From Lantana camara (taxonomy: Eukaryota > Streptophyta > Magnoliopsida > Lamiales > Verbenaceae), in NCBI GenBank assembly GCA_037501455.1, contig CM074862.1, forward strand, positions 57,567,501 through 57,631,500: a stretch of DNA of 64,000 nt, read 5' to 3'. Below are positions 21,457 through 33,203 of the stretch, in pieces; within the stretch, counting starts at the first letter, position 1, and the number at the start of each line of letters is the position of its first letter. Made by a program: the position numbers and the translations under genes. The notes beneath the pieces are model-generated. The model did not search any database, was not told the origin of the DNA, and saw nothing but the letters and a program-made list of their open reading frames with translations.

Positions 21457-23324
21457 TGTTCGGAAAACGAAGAGAAACGCAGCGAAAATATAAAAATTTT
21501 CCCAACTAAGCAAGGATCGAATCTGGCAATTGCTATTCCCAAATTCGTAGAGATCAAGAAACTCACTTAGTCAGTAGCTTTCTTGACATGCTCTAGCCGC
21601 CCAAGAACGCTCTTCACGCGGCTTAATCCCCAAAAGCTCCTTCGAATCTTTCAAGACTTCACGATAGTAGCCCTCTAGAGAAATAGTCCTCCAACCGCGA
21701 CCACGATCCGAATAGGGAGGATGCTAGTTCTATATTCGGTGTTAAGGCTCTAGGGTTTAGTGTATAATTTATAAGGCTTGGGTTCGAACCCCTAATCCTT
21801 TCTGGAAAGGGATTCCAAACTCCTTTTGGAAAGAGATCTCTTGGTCAGAGACTAAGTCTCTTACTTTGACCAAAAGTCTACCTTTTGACCAACTTATTGG
21901 GCAAGAATAATATCTAACTCTTTTAGATATTTAATTTTACTTTAGTTATCTAATAATAAATAACTTGAAGACTAATAAATAATTAATTTATAATTAATTA
22001 TTTATTAGACTTTATTTCTCCAAATTAGAACTTCAATACTAATTCAAAATTAAATCAAAGTCCATTAAATAATTAACACATTAATTATTTAATATATACA
22101 CATATATACACGTGACTACACGTGTCCCCAAGGACACGTGTCATACACGTGTTCCACACGTATTCTTCACATGTGTGGACCCCACCATTCTCCTAATGGT
22201 TCGATAATTCAAGCCTTAACCCACGTGACCGGGTTGTTGTGTGTGACCCTCTAGGTTCTCAATTCAATTAGCAGTGACCCTAATTAATTAATTCCCTAAT
22301 TAATTAATCAGTCCACAGATCAAACGACCATAGTCTAGCAACAGGTGTTTGACCCCTAGCTGAATAAGAGTGTCTCGATTCGACAGAACCTTTAAGTCAT
22401 TGACGTATGTGAGATACAATCCTCCTATGTCCCATCTCTCTATCAAGATCTAGGGCAAGGGAATAATTAGAACCCTAATAATCTTGATCTTAATGCTAAG
22501 TGCATTTCATATCCATTTCATCTCAATCCAAGAAACTCTTTTCTTTATGTCTTGATCCAGTACCTTTGCCAAGGACTCCTAGATGGCATATAAATAACTT
22601 ACACAATAAGAGATCATCATCTCGCTAATGCAAGCGAGATATCCTTTATCGATTCTCATATACTTTCATGTGCCACTTGTGCAGCCACAACATAAACCTT
22701 GAATCTGTTATCTAAGGCGACACCCATTAAAGTTTACACCTAAGACTATAGAGTTAGCTCGTAAAGTATCAATGGAACCTCAAGTTTAAGGATCACTTAA
22801 TCACATCAATGACTCATGAGATATTTCCTAATCTAGAAGTTTCTATTTCTAGATATAGAAACTTCCTTTCCTATTTAGGAATCTTCCTACACGGGACACC
22901 TCAGTATACCTACTTAGAATAAGTAAGCACCCCCATGTATCACGCACGTATCAACTATACACTTTGCACCCCATGAAACAAGGCGGTCCTTCTTAAGGGC
23001 ATGATCACACGAGCAAGCCTCGAACGAGTCAGGTTGGCACTCCCACTTTCTTTTGGACTCATTGGCTTGGAGTGATTTCTATTCATGACTTATGTGATAC
23101 AGGGCTCGTTTCATGAACCATTTTGCGTAAATGGTTGAGTCCTATAAGTCATTTTGATTAGGGGAGTTCCTATACATACGCAGTCAAAAGTAAACACACA
23201 ATCAAACAAGAGCATATAAAGAAGTGTTGCCTTAATTAGTATTATTCAAAGATTGTCTGTGATTTACAAAAGGAAAGTACTAAAGCAGACTATCACATCG
23301 GCTTTCAGGGCACTATTCCTAACA
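21457..23324 (-). mobile_element. C2: copia 5' LTR, complete
   Basis: 1868 bp. Read on the minus strand it starts TGTTAGGAATAGTG (23324) and ends CCGAACA (21457), so TGTT...AACA termini. The PBS adjoins the left end, making it the 5' LTR of an element pointing left. The right neighbour is E3, into which C2 probably inserted; the element's other end is lost, so no target duplication can be checked. Confidence 0.92.
22100..22230 (-). promoter_or_regulatory. G-box (CACGTG) cluster in the C2 LTR
   Basis: Five CACGTG hexamers fall within about 120 bp. Two are the arms of a 10-bp inverted repeat ACACGTGTCC/GGACACGTGT around CCAA (22118-22141). CACGTG is the core of plant G-box/ABRE sites bound by bZIP and bHLH factors. 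The C5 LTR has a smaller cluster at about 60080-60125. Stress or light responsiveness is inference. Confidence 0.6.
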
Positions 23325-24128
23325 CTTGATGCCTTCGGTATGAAGCCGGGGAGGACTCGTGTGGGCTAGCTACCCCTTGAGGAATTTATAATGGCACTCG
23401 TGTGGGTTAATCACCCCTCGAGGAATTTACTAATGGATGGTTAAGGGTTGGCCGACCCTTCCATCACCAAAGTCGGGGATTGAATGTGATTTGTTTTATG
23501 TAATGTAATGTACTGAGAAGTAATGGTGGATGCTCGTACTCGTCGAGCTTAATGAAATGGTCGGATTATGGAACGGGAATAGAGACTTTACTAATGTAAT
23601 GTATACGTATATGATATGTAATTTTTTATGAAAATGTTTTGGTATGCAAAACCTATTCCCGGTTCATAACCTTTATCTTTTACGTGCTTTGCTCTAGATA
23701 TGATTGACACTTCTCATTTACCAGTTTTAGTTTGTAGGTCTTTTGAGCATGAGCTAGGCGGAGAAGTGGGTCGTTTGAGTCTCACTTTTGGGTATAGGTC
23801 GTGCTAGGTGCACTGCATTTCATTTTGGACTTGTATTTAATGAATCGATCATGTTATCAATTTTGTTTTTGAGATATAAATTTTTATGGCTATGTATATT
23901 TGATCACTTGAGGTATATGTCGATTTTGGAATTTTATATTATTAGAACTCCTTGCTTCTGCTATTTAATTATTTGTTGCGCCCTCTGGTTTAGTTTTAGC
24001 TCCGCCTAGCCTAGTGAGTGTGTGGTCTCCCATTCGCTTAGACTTGGGCTCGTGTATGGACTTTCCATTTCATATGCAGGTTCGGGTTTAAGTGGGGGGA
24101 TGTGGTGGCCCGCGTTCCGGGTGTTATA
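23325..24128 (+). mobile_element. E3: 3' end of a gypsy-type LTR
   Basis: It resembles the last kilobase of E5: both share a stretch around TTTTGGTATGCAAAACC (23637 here, 30700 in E5). It has the conserved long-range stem with a paired change, GCTAGGCGGAG (23753-23763) with CTCCGCCTAGC (24000-24010), and ends near GGGTGTTATAG. Its 5' part was separated by C2 and its 3' neighbour is C3. Confidence 0.78.
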
Positions 24129-24555
24129 GGTCTAAAATGACAATAGAAGCAATTCAAGCAATTAGTGATCTGAGAACTCATTTCTTAGTGTATTGCGTGG
24201 TTGTAAGGTCCTCCTCAATGAGGACTTTCAGCCTACATTACACGTGTATTCCTTCACGAGGAACAATTCCTTCGATGTGTTATACTTTGTAACACGTTCG
24301 TAAGAGAGTACAATTGCTCTTCAGTGTTCCTATAATGTGTTATACTTTGTAACACATTTATAAGGGAGTACAATTTCTCTTAAGTGTTCGGAGAATTTCC
24401 TCTTACTTTTAAATTGTTTCTCTTTCGGCTTAGGTCGAATTTTCAGGATAGGTGGAAAAAATTCGTCTTATAGAGAACAATTTTCTCCTTTGGAATCTTA
24501 AAACGGATTTTTAGATTCGAAGCCAATCAGAGTGGTTAGGACTTTAGTTAGGCTC
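24129..24555 (-). pseudogene. C3: heavily decayed copia gag relic
   Basis: It aligns by eye with the N-terminal gag part of C2 (18700-19140): the blocks around 24270-24320 and 24490-24545 are recognisable. No open frame remains. It contains a 60-bp tandem duplication. C3 is clearly older than C1 and C2. Confidence 0.6.
24276..24395 (-). repeat. 60-bp tandem duplication in the C3 gag relic
   Basis: The block starting TGTGTTATACTTTGTAACAC occurs at 24276 and again at 24336, followed by diverged copies of the same flank. Confidence 0.85.
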
Positions 24556-26670
24556 CCACTGTTTTCAGAAGGTCTATAAATCCCAAACGACCTTAGAAGA
24601 AACTTGGTTTCTCAGTAGGTACTAGGATCCCAAGCATTCTTAGTTTTGGACCCACGACTCATGAGATATCCAAAGGTCTAAAAATCTTTAGGTAGGTACG
24701 AAATTGCCAATTCCACCTCCATGGAATTCCTAGTAATGGTTTTGCATCACTGATCTTTCAATCATGGATCCACGACTCGTAAGACATCCATATCTACTTC
24801 AGTGTTGAGCAGGACCCATCAATTATAAGATCTCAATCAAACTTAGTATGGAACCACCCACGACTCGTGAGACATCGTCCATTCCAAAATGATCAAGAAA
24901 TATCGATCACCTATGGTGATCAATCAAGAAACTAAAATTTAATAGGTTGCACTAATTACCCCACGACTTATTGGACAGCAATTAGCTTACCTACTAACTC
25001 TTAAATCCTATTGATGGAATGCTAGGAATTTTATTACCGTAATAGAATACCTATTTATTCGAAAGTTGCTCAATATTTTAATTAGGGATTTTCAAATTAA
25101 CCGGAGAGTTGTCCCGTATGACCTCACCAACATGTATAGTTATTCATTTTTAATTAATCTTGTTTAATGCAGTTTCACATAAAATGCATTCATACAAGCA
25201 ATTAGTAGATAACATGTCCTAGCATGATACTAATATGAAATGATCATGGGTATCCTATCTTATGTGCAATTATGGGAGCCACTCCATAATTGCTAGTTCT
25301 AACATACATGCCACATAAACAGATAACACATAAGGGTGCAGAATTTATTGGAAACCCTATTCTATTACATTAATAAAAATAACCCTCCCTAACATTCTGA
25401 GGGGTCTTCATTTATGGCGCCTTTCTCCTTGATTTGTGGATCCATCTTGCTCCATGGGTGCTTGTCTCCAAAATGAAAAGAAAACCTCACTTCCTAAGTT
25501 ATACTCTCTTTACATAAATTAATATGCTCAATCATCATATTGACCATAGACAAATACAAGAGGCATACCCCGACCCAAAAACAATAATTATGAAAGCCAC
25601 ATAATAAATCAAGCAAAGCGCGCACATAAGTAGGGCTCCAAACCCAATTGAAATAACTCATCTATGGGGCTCCGACCCCAATTGAGATCATCCATGTGCA
25701 TTAATTAAAACATTCACAAGACTAACCCATGATCACCTACACTAGCATAATCGGCTTGAAATTTAAATTTAAAATTCCCTTGACTTTTAGTTACAACTAA
25801 CTTAAGCAATTTGAATATTAGTTCGTTATTCAAGAATTTATTCAAAATCGAACTCGGATCAATTTGACAAAGCCACAATTAATTCAAAATCAAAAATTTT
25901 TGTCAAAATACCATTCAAAGTGATATTTAATATTTTCTTGAAAATTAAGAACTTGACTTTAATTCATAAAACCCAAATTTTATAATTATTTCAAAATAAA
26001 TAATTTTAAAATTGAAATCAAATTTTAAAATAAAATCAGATTTTACAAAACAGGATTTTATAAAACTGAAAACACGAAACGAAAATGGGGTCCAGGGATA
26101 GCCCGCACGAGGTGCTCGGGACTGCCCGTAAGCGCGCGCACAAGGCACGCTCGAGCAGGTCATCCCACGCACACGGCTCGCACATCCGTCCTAGGAGACG
26201 TCGGCATCTCCCGCGTGGCTTCACGCGAGGCTTCCAGGCGGCTTCGCGACCTACTCAAGCAGTGGTGCCGGGCATGGGGGGAACCGGGTAGGCTGGTGGC
26301 GATGAGGCGCAGGCATGTGCGAGCACGCCACCGCCTAGGCGAGTGCAGACATATGGGGCGACATGAGCCACCCCATGCGCGTGATGGCCACACGCGATCG
26401 TTCCGAATTCTTATTTCGTAATTTCCAAGATTCAAACAATCCAGTTTCGAATTCAAACAGTTCTAAATAATCTAGATTCAAATAGTTTAAAATCGTATTT
26501 AAACGAAAACAGTTTTTCAAGATTTTCAAGAAAGAGTTTTGATCCGATAGATTCGTTTTTAAACAAAAACCAAGAATACATAGCCAATAATCCAAATTCA
26601 AGAATTTTCTATCAAAATTCAATACAGTAATCTTTCGAAATGAAAGTTGCAAGGTGGCTCTGATACCGCT
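24556..26670 (-). mobile_element. C3: copia leader and PBS
   Basis: Homologous to the C1 and C2 leaders. Four copies of the palindromic motif lie at 24650, 24768, 24856 and 24959. A GC-rich block at 26085-26400 occupies the hairpin-array position, with weaker pairing than in C1 and C2. The PBS reads GGCTCTGATACC in reverse near 26656-26667 and has one change. Confidence 0.75.
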
Positions 26671-27424
26671 TGTTGGAAAACATAGATTTAAAAGCAGCGG
26701 AAGTTTAAAATTTTTTCCAAAACGGATAGTGATCTTGAAATGTTCGTTTCAAAACTTTTGGGATTCAAGAAACTTACAGGAATTGAAGCTTTCTTGAAAT
26801 GTATTGAGTCACCCTCAAATGTTCTTCATACGGCATGAATGTCCCCGTTTCTTGATTCTTTCTTCGTGATTCCAAAGTAGAAATCCGTTAGAGTAATAAT
26901 CCACACCAACCTAGATTCAAATCATGTTAGTGAGTATGCTAGTACTATAACATGTGTATTAAAGAAATAAGAAACAAGATTAAATTAAGAGCAAGATTAA
27001 ATCTCTCTTCAAAAACTCCTATTTGACAAAGATTGAATCTGCCACGCCTAATCCCCTTTGAAAAAATTCGTCCAATCCTCAAACACACAAACTGATCACG
27101 TTTTTTCAAGAAACTGATATTTTTTCAATCGGATTATTTTAGGCTTCACCTCGTCCCACGCGCCCTTCATGTATTTATGGGGTTTCTTAAACCCTAAGTC
27201 AGTTTTGGAACATGATTCCTTATTTAACTTTTCTTCTATTTTTCTTTCTCTCCAAGCAATAACATCTTATCTAAAGAAGATATTATTCTTCTAGAAAGAG
27301 CTCCTTCTAATCAAATTAGGAATATTTGATTATTCCAATAATAATTAAATATCTTGTCTTAATAATATCTTATTCTAATCAAATTAGAAAAATTAAATAA
27401 TTAAATATCTTAAATATCAAATTA
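26671..27424 (-). mobile_element. C3: copia LTR, truncated at its U3 side
   Basis: It starts TGTTGGAAAA next to the reversed PBS and is a diverged relative of the C2 LTR. It breaks at 27424/27425 against E4 sequence. The missing U3 half may be C4's LTR at 57863-58851, which has the same orientation, lies on the other side of E4 and lacks the complementary half; an AT-rich middle part is absent from both. Confidence 0.65.
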
Positions 27425-27738
27425 GGAGTATTGGAGACTTCCTTGATTTATTTAATTTTGTTTGAGAGACGGGGTGCTCTCGTTGTTTCTAAGAGACGGG
27501 GATTCTCTTATTTTTGTTAGAGAGACGGGGTGCTCTCGTTGTTTCTAAGAGACGGGGATTCTCTTATTTTTGTTTGAGAGACGGGGTACTCTCTTTGCTT
27601 GCGAGAGACGGGGTTCTCTCATTGTTTCTCGAGAGACGGGGCTCTCTCCTTGTTGCTTGCGAGAGACGGGGAATCTCTCATTGGTTGTTTTAAGCATGCA
27701 GTGAATCCGAGGACGAATTCTTTTTAAGGGGGAGAGAT
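27425..27738 (+). mobile_element. E4-family internal 3' tail upstream of the 5' LTR
   Basis: Nearly identical to 53730-54043, the end of E4's own internal region: the hairpin array, the PPT hairpin (GAATCCG/CGAATTC, one mismatch, 27703-27720) and the PPT. An internal tail before the 5' LTR means the element has the order (partial internal)-LTR-internal-LTR, as array A does. Confidence 0.85.
27464..27679 (+). repeat. Pre-PPT hairpin array (8 units), left copy
   Basis: GAGAGA-CGGGG-type units alternate with AAGAGACGGGGATTCTCTT; each is an inverted repeat of 5-7 bp with a G-rich loop. The array ends 60 bp before the LTR, the same distance as in the right copy. Confidence 0.92.
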
Positions 27739-28116
27739 TGTAACGCCCCGGTTTTTCATTTATATTAATATGTCATATTTGTTTCTAAATTACGCAATTT
27801 AATTATTTAATTATGTGATAAATTGTTATTATTTTATTTTATTATATTTTATTTCAAATTAATATTATTATACATATTACGTTATTTTAAGTAATTATCT
27901 TAAATTATTATTAATTTAATGATTAATGTTAATTAAGTGGGTTATGCTAATTAATCATGTTTAACCATATTAATTAATTTATTCAAATATAATCGTTGAC
28001 CTTAATTTATGTTTGAATTTAATCTAATTTATTTGGTTTAATTTTATGCATGGAATTTCATGAAATGTGCATGGTTGTGTATTTTGTGCATCGTTCTTAT
28101 ATGAAATGATATCAAA

Positions 28117-31100
28117 TGTGACACCACGCTCGCCCGACGTATTAGGTACGTTACTTTTCAACCTTTTAATGTGTTTAATTATGTGATTTTATATTTTTCG
28201 TGGCCCTATTTTAAACTATTTTAGAGTTTAGGGGCCCTTTGTAATTTTCTCTTTTTAGGGGTTTTCTGGTCACTTCTCGTTCGGTAGAGATTTTGACTTC
28301 TTTGATCCCTTTAACGCGTCCGGGCCAGCGAAACGAGTCCGTAGACTCTAAGTTTGCTCAATTCTGACTTCGTTAGCCTGTTCTTCCGATCGTTTTTACG
28401 TACGAGGACCCGAGATATATACCCGGATTTCCTCGTTTTGCGTGCCATATCACAGCAGCTCCAGCCATCGTCTTCTTCCCCGCGACCCATCACTGTTCAC
28501 ACAGTGAAGGTGTGAAAACACACACTTGCCGTTCTCCCTCGTTTCTCGACGGAATTCGACGAATCAATAGTGCAAATTTATCAGCTTGACGAGCCGGTCA
28601 CAACCGTACCAATATCGTGGCCAACCGAAGACCGACGGCGGCGCATCGGCGGCCTGAAAGTGGCGGGTGGCGCCACCACTTCGCCGGCGGCGTTCCGGCG
28701 AGTTTCGCGAGCGGAGCTTGACCCTACCCTACGTTTTTGGACCTTCTCGTTCCATTTCCGGCCTCCGTTCAGCACGAAAACCACCGCAAGTGGTGGTTCC
28801 GGCGATGACGCACCAGCAGAAACTTCGGCAGCGATTTCGGGCCTTTTCCCGGCCGGTTTTGGTGGTGGAGCCTTTACAAAAGTTGCTTAGAATGACGAAA
28901 CGTAGTGGATGGCATCAGTGGCGTCCCGAGAACCGGCCGTTGGCGGCGGACCGGCGGTGAACCGGTGGTGAACCGGCGGGTCCGAACCGGTTACTGTTCC
29001 GGCGACTTTTTCCGGCAATTGAGTTATGGGTTTCGAAGGGCTCGTTACAAGCTTTCCAACGGTATATCCGGATTTTATTTTCGTTTAGCGGTTTGTATTT
29101 AATTTCAGTTTTCGTCGTTGGAATTTAGTTCGGTTTTTCGTCAACGAAGTCCGGTGTGTTTGGTATTTTCTGAAATTGATTGAGGGCTTTTGTTGAGCAG
29201 GCCGAGACGTACGTTTCTGTCCTTCCGGGGATTTTTCCGACCACCGGAGACGGTATTCCGGTGGCGGCCGGTGACTGTCCCGGCGGCTCCGGTAGCGGCA
29301 TTCCGGTGACCTTCGGACAGAAGGTTTCTTTCCTTGTGGTGAGTCCAACGCCACTTTCCGTTCGTCAATCGGATGTCCGGTTGATTTTATATGAATTTTT
29401 GAAGTGGTTGTATTTACTTTTGTTAATTGTTTGTAATTGTCAATTAATTACTCTAAGCGTGAATTACTAATTGAATTTGTTAGGTATTAAATGAATTGAT
29501 ATGAAATGATATGAAGTGATTTGCCTTTAATTTTGTTATTTGCATTAATTATGCACATGAACATGCCTTAATGTTTTGTTTCGCATATAAATTATATAAA
29601 TTTGAACCTTGCTGATGTGATTGCATTTATTAAGTGTTTGAGCATATGCCGTGCGTCCCTATGTGGTTGTCTGCTTGAGTCTGAGTTCCGTGCTGTGTTT
29701 GTGTGTTCCGTTGGTACAGGTGCACCCGGAGTGGTGACTTGAGGTCGTGCAGGTTCCGGGGTGGACCTTCTGCTTTGTATTTGGCTCTGTTTGGTGTAAG
29801 GTGAGGTTTTAGGATTTTTGTTTTAGTTACAGCAACCTACAACATTCTGTGCTCGTTTTCAAGCCTGCATGCGATTATTCTATTATATTTATATAATAGA
29901 TACGTGTTTATATGATATGTTTATGAATTTGTCATACGATTAAAGGTTTTCGAACTGTATATGTACGAGCATATGTAAGCTTGAAATGTTTTGCAACGAG
30001 GCTATGCTCCAAACCGTGTGTCTTCATACCAGCTGCGGATTAGGATGACACGGAGAGGTACGTTTATAGCATATGCTAAGTTGCAAGGTATGGTATGCTC
30101 CGATAAGGTACGTAAGTATGATTCTGATTCGATATGATAAGTTTGATATGTAGCGAGTTATGATATGATCTGTCTGATATGCTCTGTTTTGATATGTTGG
30201 GCCCCGAGACGTTGGTAAGGGGGACCCGGGACGACCATGGGGCCGCCGGTTATGACCCCTGTGCACGTTCTCATTTGAGATATTCACGTGCGACCTAGGG
30301 AGGTTGGGAAGGCGTGGTATCTTGAGCCCTCGGTGGATAACCGGGGAAGGCACAGTGTGGGTTCGCTACCCCGTGTGTGTTTGTATCTGTATGAGTAGTG
30401 AGGGTTTGCTCCCCGAACTACATGGTGTTGGGGTTGGATTGTTTATGATATTTGTTGGTTTCTGATATGATACGTATGATTCGATATGGAAGTAAGGTGG
30501 GAGACCCGTACTCGCCGGGTATATGATTATGATATGTTATGTTGATTATGAAACGGGATAGGAGCTTTCTCTCTTAATAAAATATGAGTATGCTCAGTTT
30601 GTTAAGTTATGAATAAGATAAGATATGTATAAGTTTGATTTGATATGATATGTATAAGTTTGATTTGATATGATATGTATAAGTTCGATTTGAAAATTGT
30701 TTTGGTATGCAAAACCCTACTCCCGGTTCATAATCTTTCTTTTGATACGTGCTCTGCTCCTTATTATGTATAGTGTGTGTGAGTTCAGCCCCCTCGCTCA
30801 GTCAGTGGACTGACCCTCGCCCCATCTATGTTTTTAGTTGCAGGTACCAATTGTTGGAGTTCGAGCTAGGCGGCTTTGAGTCTGGTCTGTCGAGTCTGTG
30901 TCGGTCTGTTTGATTTTGCTAAGTATTTTGTTCTGATTTATTTATGAAAATTATGTATATAGTACGTTCTGTACAAGATGATATTTATGCTTTGATCATA
31001 TGAATTTTCGGGACAGGTTAGGACAGGGTGTGGATTAGTTGAACCCGTTTATTTATGTTCATTGATTAAAGTTTTTGTTAGTTCATATTTTGCATCGCTT

Positions 31101-31276
31101 CCGCATTCGAGTTTTGCTTATTTTACTTGTACAGGGTTTAGGTACCGCCTAGCTTTGGTTGGTTTTTCGTTTGTCACCCGTTCGCTGTGACTTGGTGCGT
31201 GTGCGGACTTTCCATTCCGTACCCCGTGTCGGGTCATAGTGCGGGGGTGTGGTGCCCCACCGCTTGGGGTGCTACA
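28117..31276 (+). mobile_element. E5: solo LTR inserted in the E4 5' LTR
   Basis: 3160 bp starting TGTGACACC and ending GGGTGCTACA, flanked by the 5-bp direct repeat TCAAA (28112-28116 and 31277-31281). The undisturbed site is visible in the E4 3' LTR near 54421. There is no PBS, PPT or internal sequence, so it is a solo LTR left by recombination between two LTRs. It has a GC-rich first third (28600-29330) whose open frames show no domain, an 81-nt block between splice-like sites (29720-29800), and a long-range stem AGCTAGGCGG (30864-30873) with CCGCCTAGCT (31145-31154). Confidence 0.92.
30621..30696 (+). repeat. 25-bp tandem repeat in E5
   Basis: Three copies of a unit starting GATATGTATAAGTT at about 30622, 30647 and 30672. 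Confidence 0.8.
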
Positions 31277-32479
31277 TCAAAATGCTGTGAAATTGTACTA
31301 TGTAGTAAATATATGTGTTATGAACATGCCTATATGGTCGGTTTATGTTTTCAAATTCATTTGATATGTTAACGAATTTAATTTGATTCGTGGAACCAAA
31401 TCGGGGGCTAACGAGCACTTAGCTACCCTTGGTTCCGTATTTAATATCTTGAGCTACGGAACTCGGATTCGAGTTCCGTCAACTCCGCTGAACTCATAAC
31501 GAAAAATCGGGTTTATTAAACTAAGCCATATATTTTCCCGAAATCATTTGAACCTCCGAAATCCAACCGAAAGACGAAACGGCATCAATTTGGACCACCT
31601 TTCACTAAAATGACCATAACTTGATCAAAAATTAACCAAATTAACTATGGTTGGTAGCCTTTTAACCCTAGTTCAATCCTCTATCATCCCATAACCACCC
31701 CTAACCGAGCATATCCTCCCACACACCAGAAATTTCAGCCAAACCCTTCAGCAGCCCAGTTTTCCCGTCACTGTGCAAATCCTTGAGGTTTTGAGCTCAA
31801 ATCTCGATCAAACTTCATCCAATCAACAAGGTGAGTTAGGATTATGTTGTACATGCATCTATGGTTATTTTCATCCTTTCATCCTTGATTTTGGTTCAGA
31901 TTTCATGGGGTTTTGGAGCATTTGTTTGAACAGTTAGGTTTTGAGTGTTTTGTTGATTTCTTGAATCTCTTTGATCTTTGACGTATCTCGGTGATATATA
32001 TATGATCCTTTTCCTTCATTTATGACTGAGTATACTTGTATTAATTGTTGGTTAAGAGGTTGGTAAGATATCATCAATGATATGGATATGTATTCCTTGA
32101 ACTCCAAACTGGATTTTGCCCTTCTCCATGTATTGAACTGCTGCAAGTTTTTGGGAGCTATTTTGATGTCAAATGTTGTTCCTTTTTATCCTATTTGCAG
32201 CTGTGTTGTTGGTTGATTGATCATGTTTTGGGTTGTTCTATTCTTTCCTTCCCTTCCCCTGTTTTTTTCCCGCTGGAACTGCTATCTTTTTCTTTTCTTT
32301 TGCTGCGTATGTTGGGGTTGTTTCCAGGGCTGATTGTTGTGCATTTGAAACCTCTTCTTACCCTGAGTGTTGGCATGAATTGATTGTAAACTATGTGCGT
32401 GGTTTGGCTTGCTCTTGTTCATCGTTTTCCTCCCATGTTTCGTTCATTCTTGCGCAGCTTCTGTAACTGTTGCAGGCGA

Positions 32480-32604
32480 GACACGGGTGTGTCGTTCTTG
32501 GTCCTTCCAGCTTGAAACGGGGGTGCTAAATTGTCCAGTCCTCTCTGTACCGAGACACGGGGGTGTCTCGGTTTGTCCTAGGTTGGTGACACGGGGGTGT
32601 CACC
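32480..32604 (+). repeat. E4 5' LTR hairpin cluster
   Basis: GACAC/GTGTC (32480-32493); ACCGAGACAC/GTGTCTCGGT around GGGG (32549-32572); GGTGACACGGGGGTGTCACC (32585-32604). All stems are perfect. The same three occur in the 3' LTR and, reversed, in E2. Confidence 0.92.
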
Positions 32605-32965
32605 TTATTTACTCCAAACTTAAACTGTTGCTGCTGTTGTTCTTCATTTGATTCCAAGTCTGTGCGTGAGTTTGTGCAGCGTTGGTTATGGGAGCTTGTT
32701 TGTTGCTGTTGTTCTTCCTTGGGTCAGTGTGTGTGTGTGTGTTTGTTTTGCAAACCTGTAAAACTGCTGCTGCGATTCTTTATTAGATTCAGGTCTGTGT
32801 GTGTGTGCTGCTGTATACATATATATATATGTGATGTGTGTGTGTTGTTGTGCATGCATGGTTATGTGTTTGTGTGTGCATGGTTTGTTATCTTAATTGC
32901 ATGTATATATGTATAAGTATATGTTTCATGCATGGTTTAGTTAAATTTAATGAATTACATGCATG

Positions 32966-33015
<50 letters not shown>

Positions 33016-33020
<5 letters not shown>

Positions 33021-33203
33021 CACTTATGTTTGCATGCATGGTTGTGTACGTATGCATGTATCTTATATATATATATAATATAATATAATATATGCATATA
33101 TATATATATAATTACACTTATGTTTGCATGCATGGTTGTGTACGTATGCATGTATCTTATATATATATATAATATAATATAATATATGCATATATATATA
33201 TAT
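33016..33203. repeat. 94-bp tandem duplication with TA tracts, 5' LTR only
   Basis: The unit starting AATTACACTTATG occurs at 33016 and 33110; the 3' LTR has it once (about 56134). It therefore arose after E4 inserted. Confidence 0.85.

Noticed and set aside
21780..21791. GGGTTCGAACCC, like a tRNA T-arm or pol III B box (also 61534-61547)
   Set aside because: No A box, acceptor stem or cloverleaf around it; it is a palindrome within copia LTRs.
28570..28960. Overlapping open frames in a GC-rich stretch that looked like a possible host gene
   Set aside because: They lie inside solo LTR E5 with its TCAAA target duplication, overlap on both strands and show no domain; the GC content explains the open frames.
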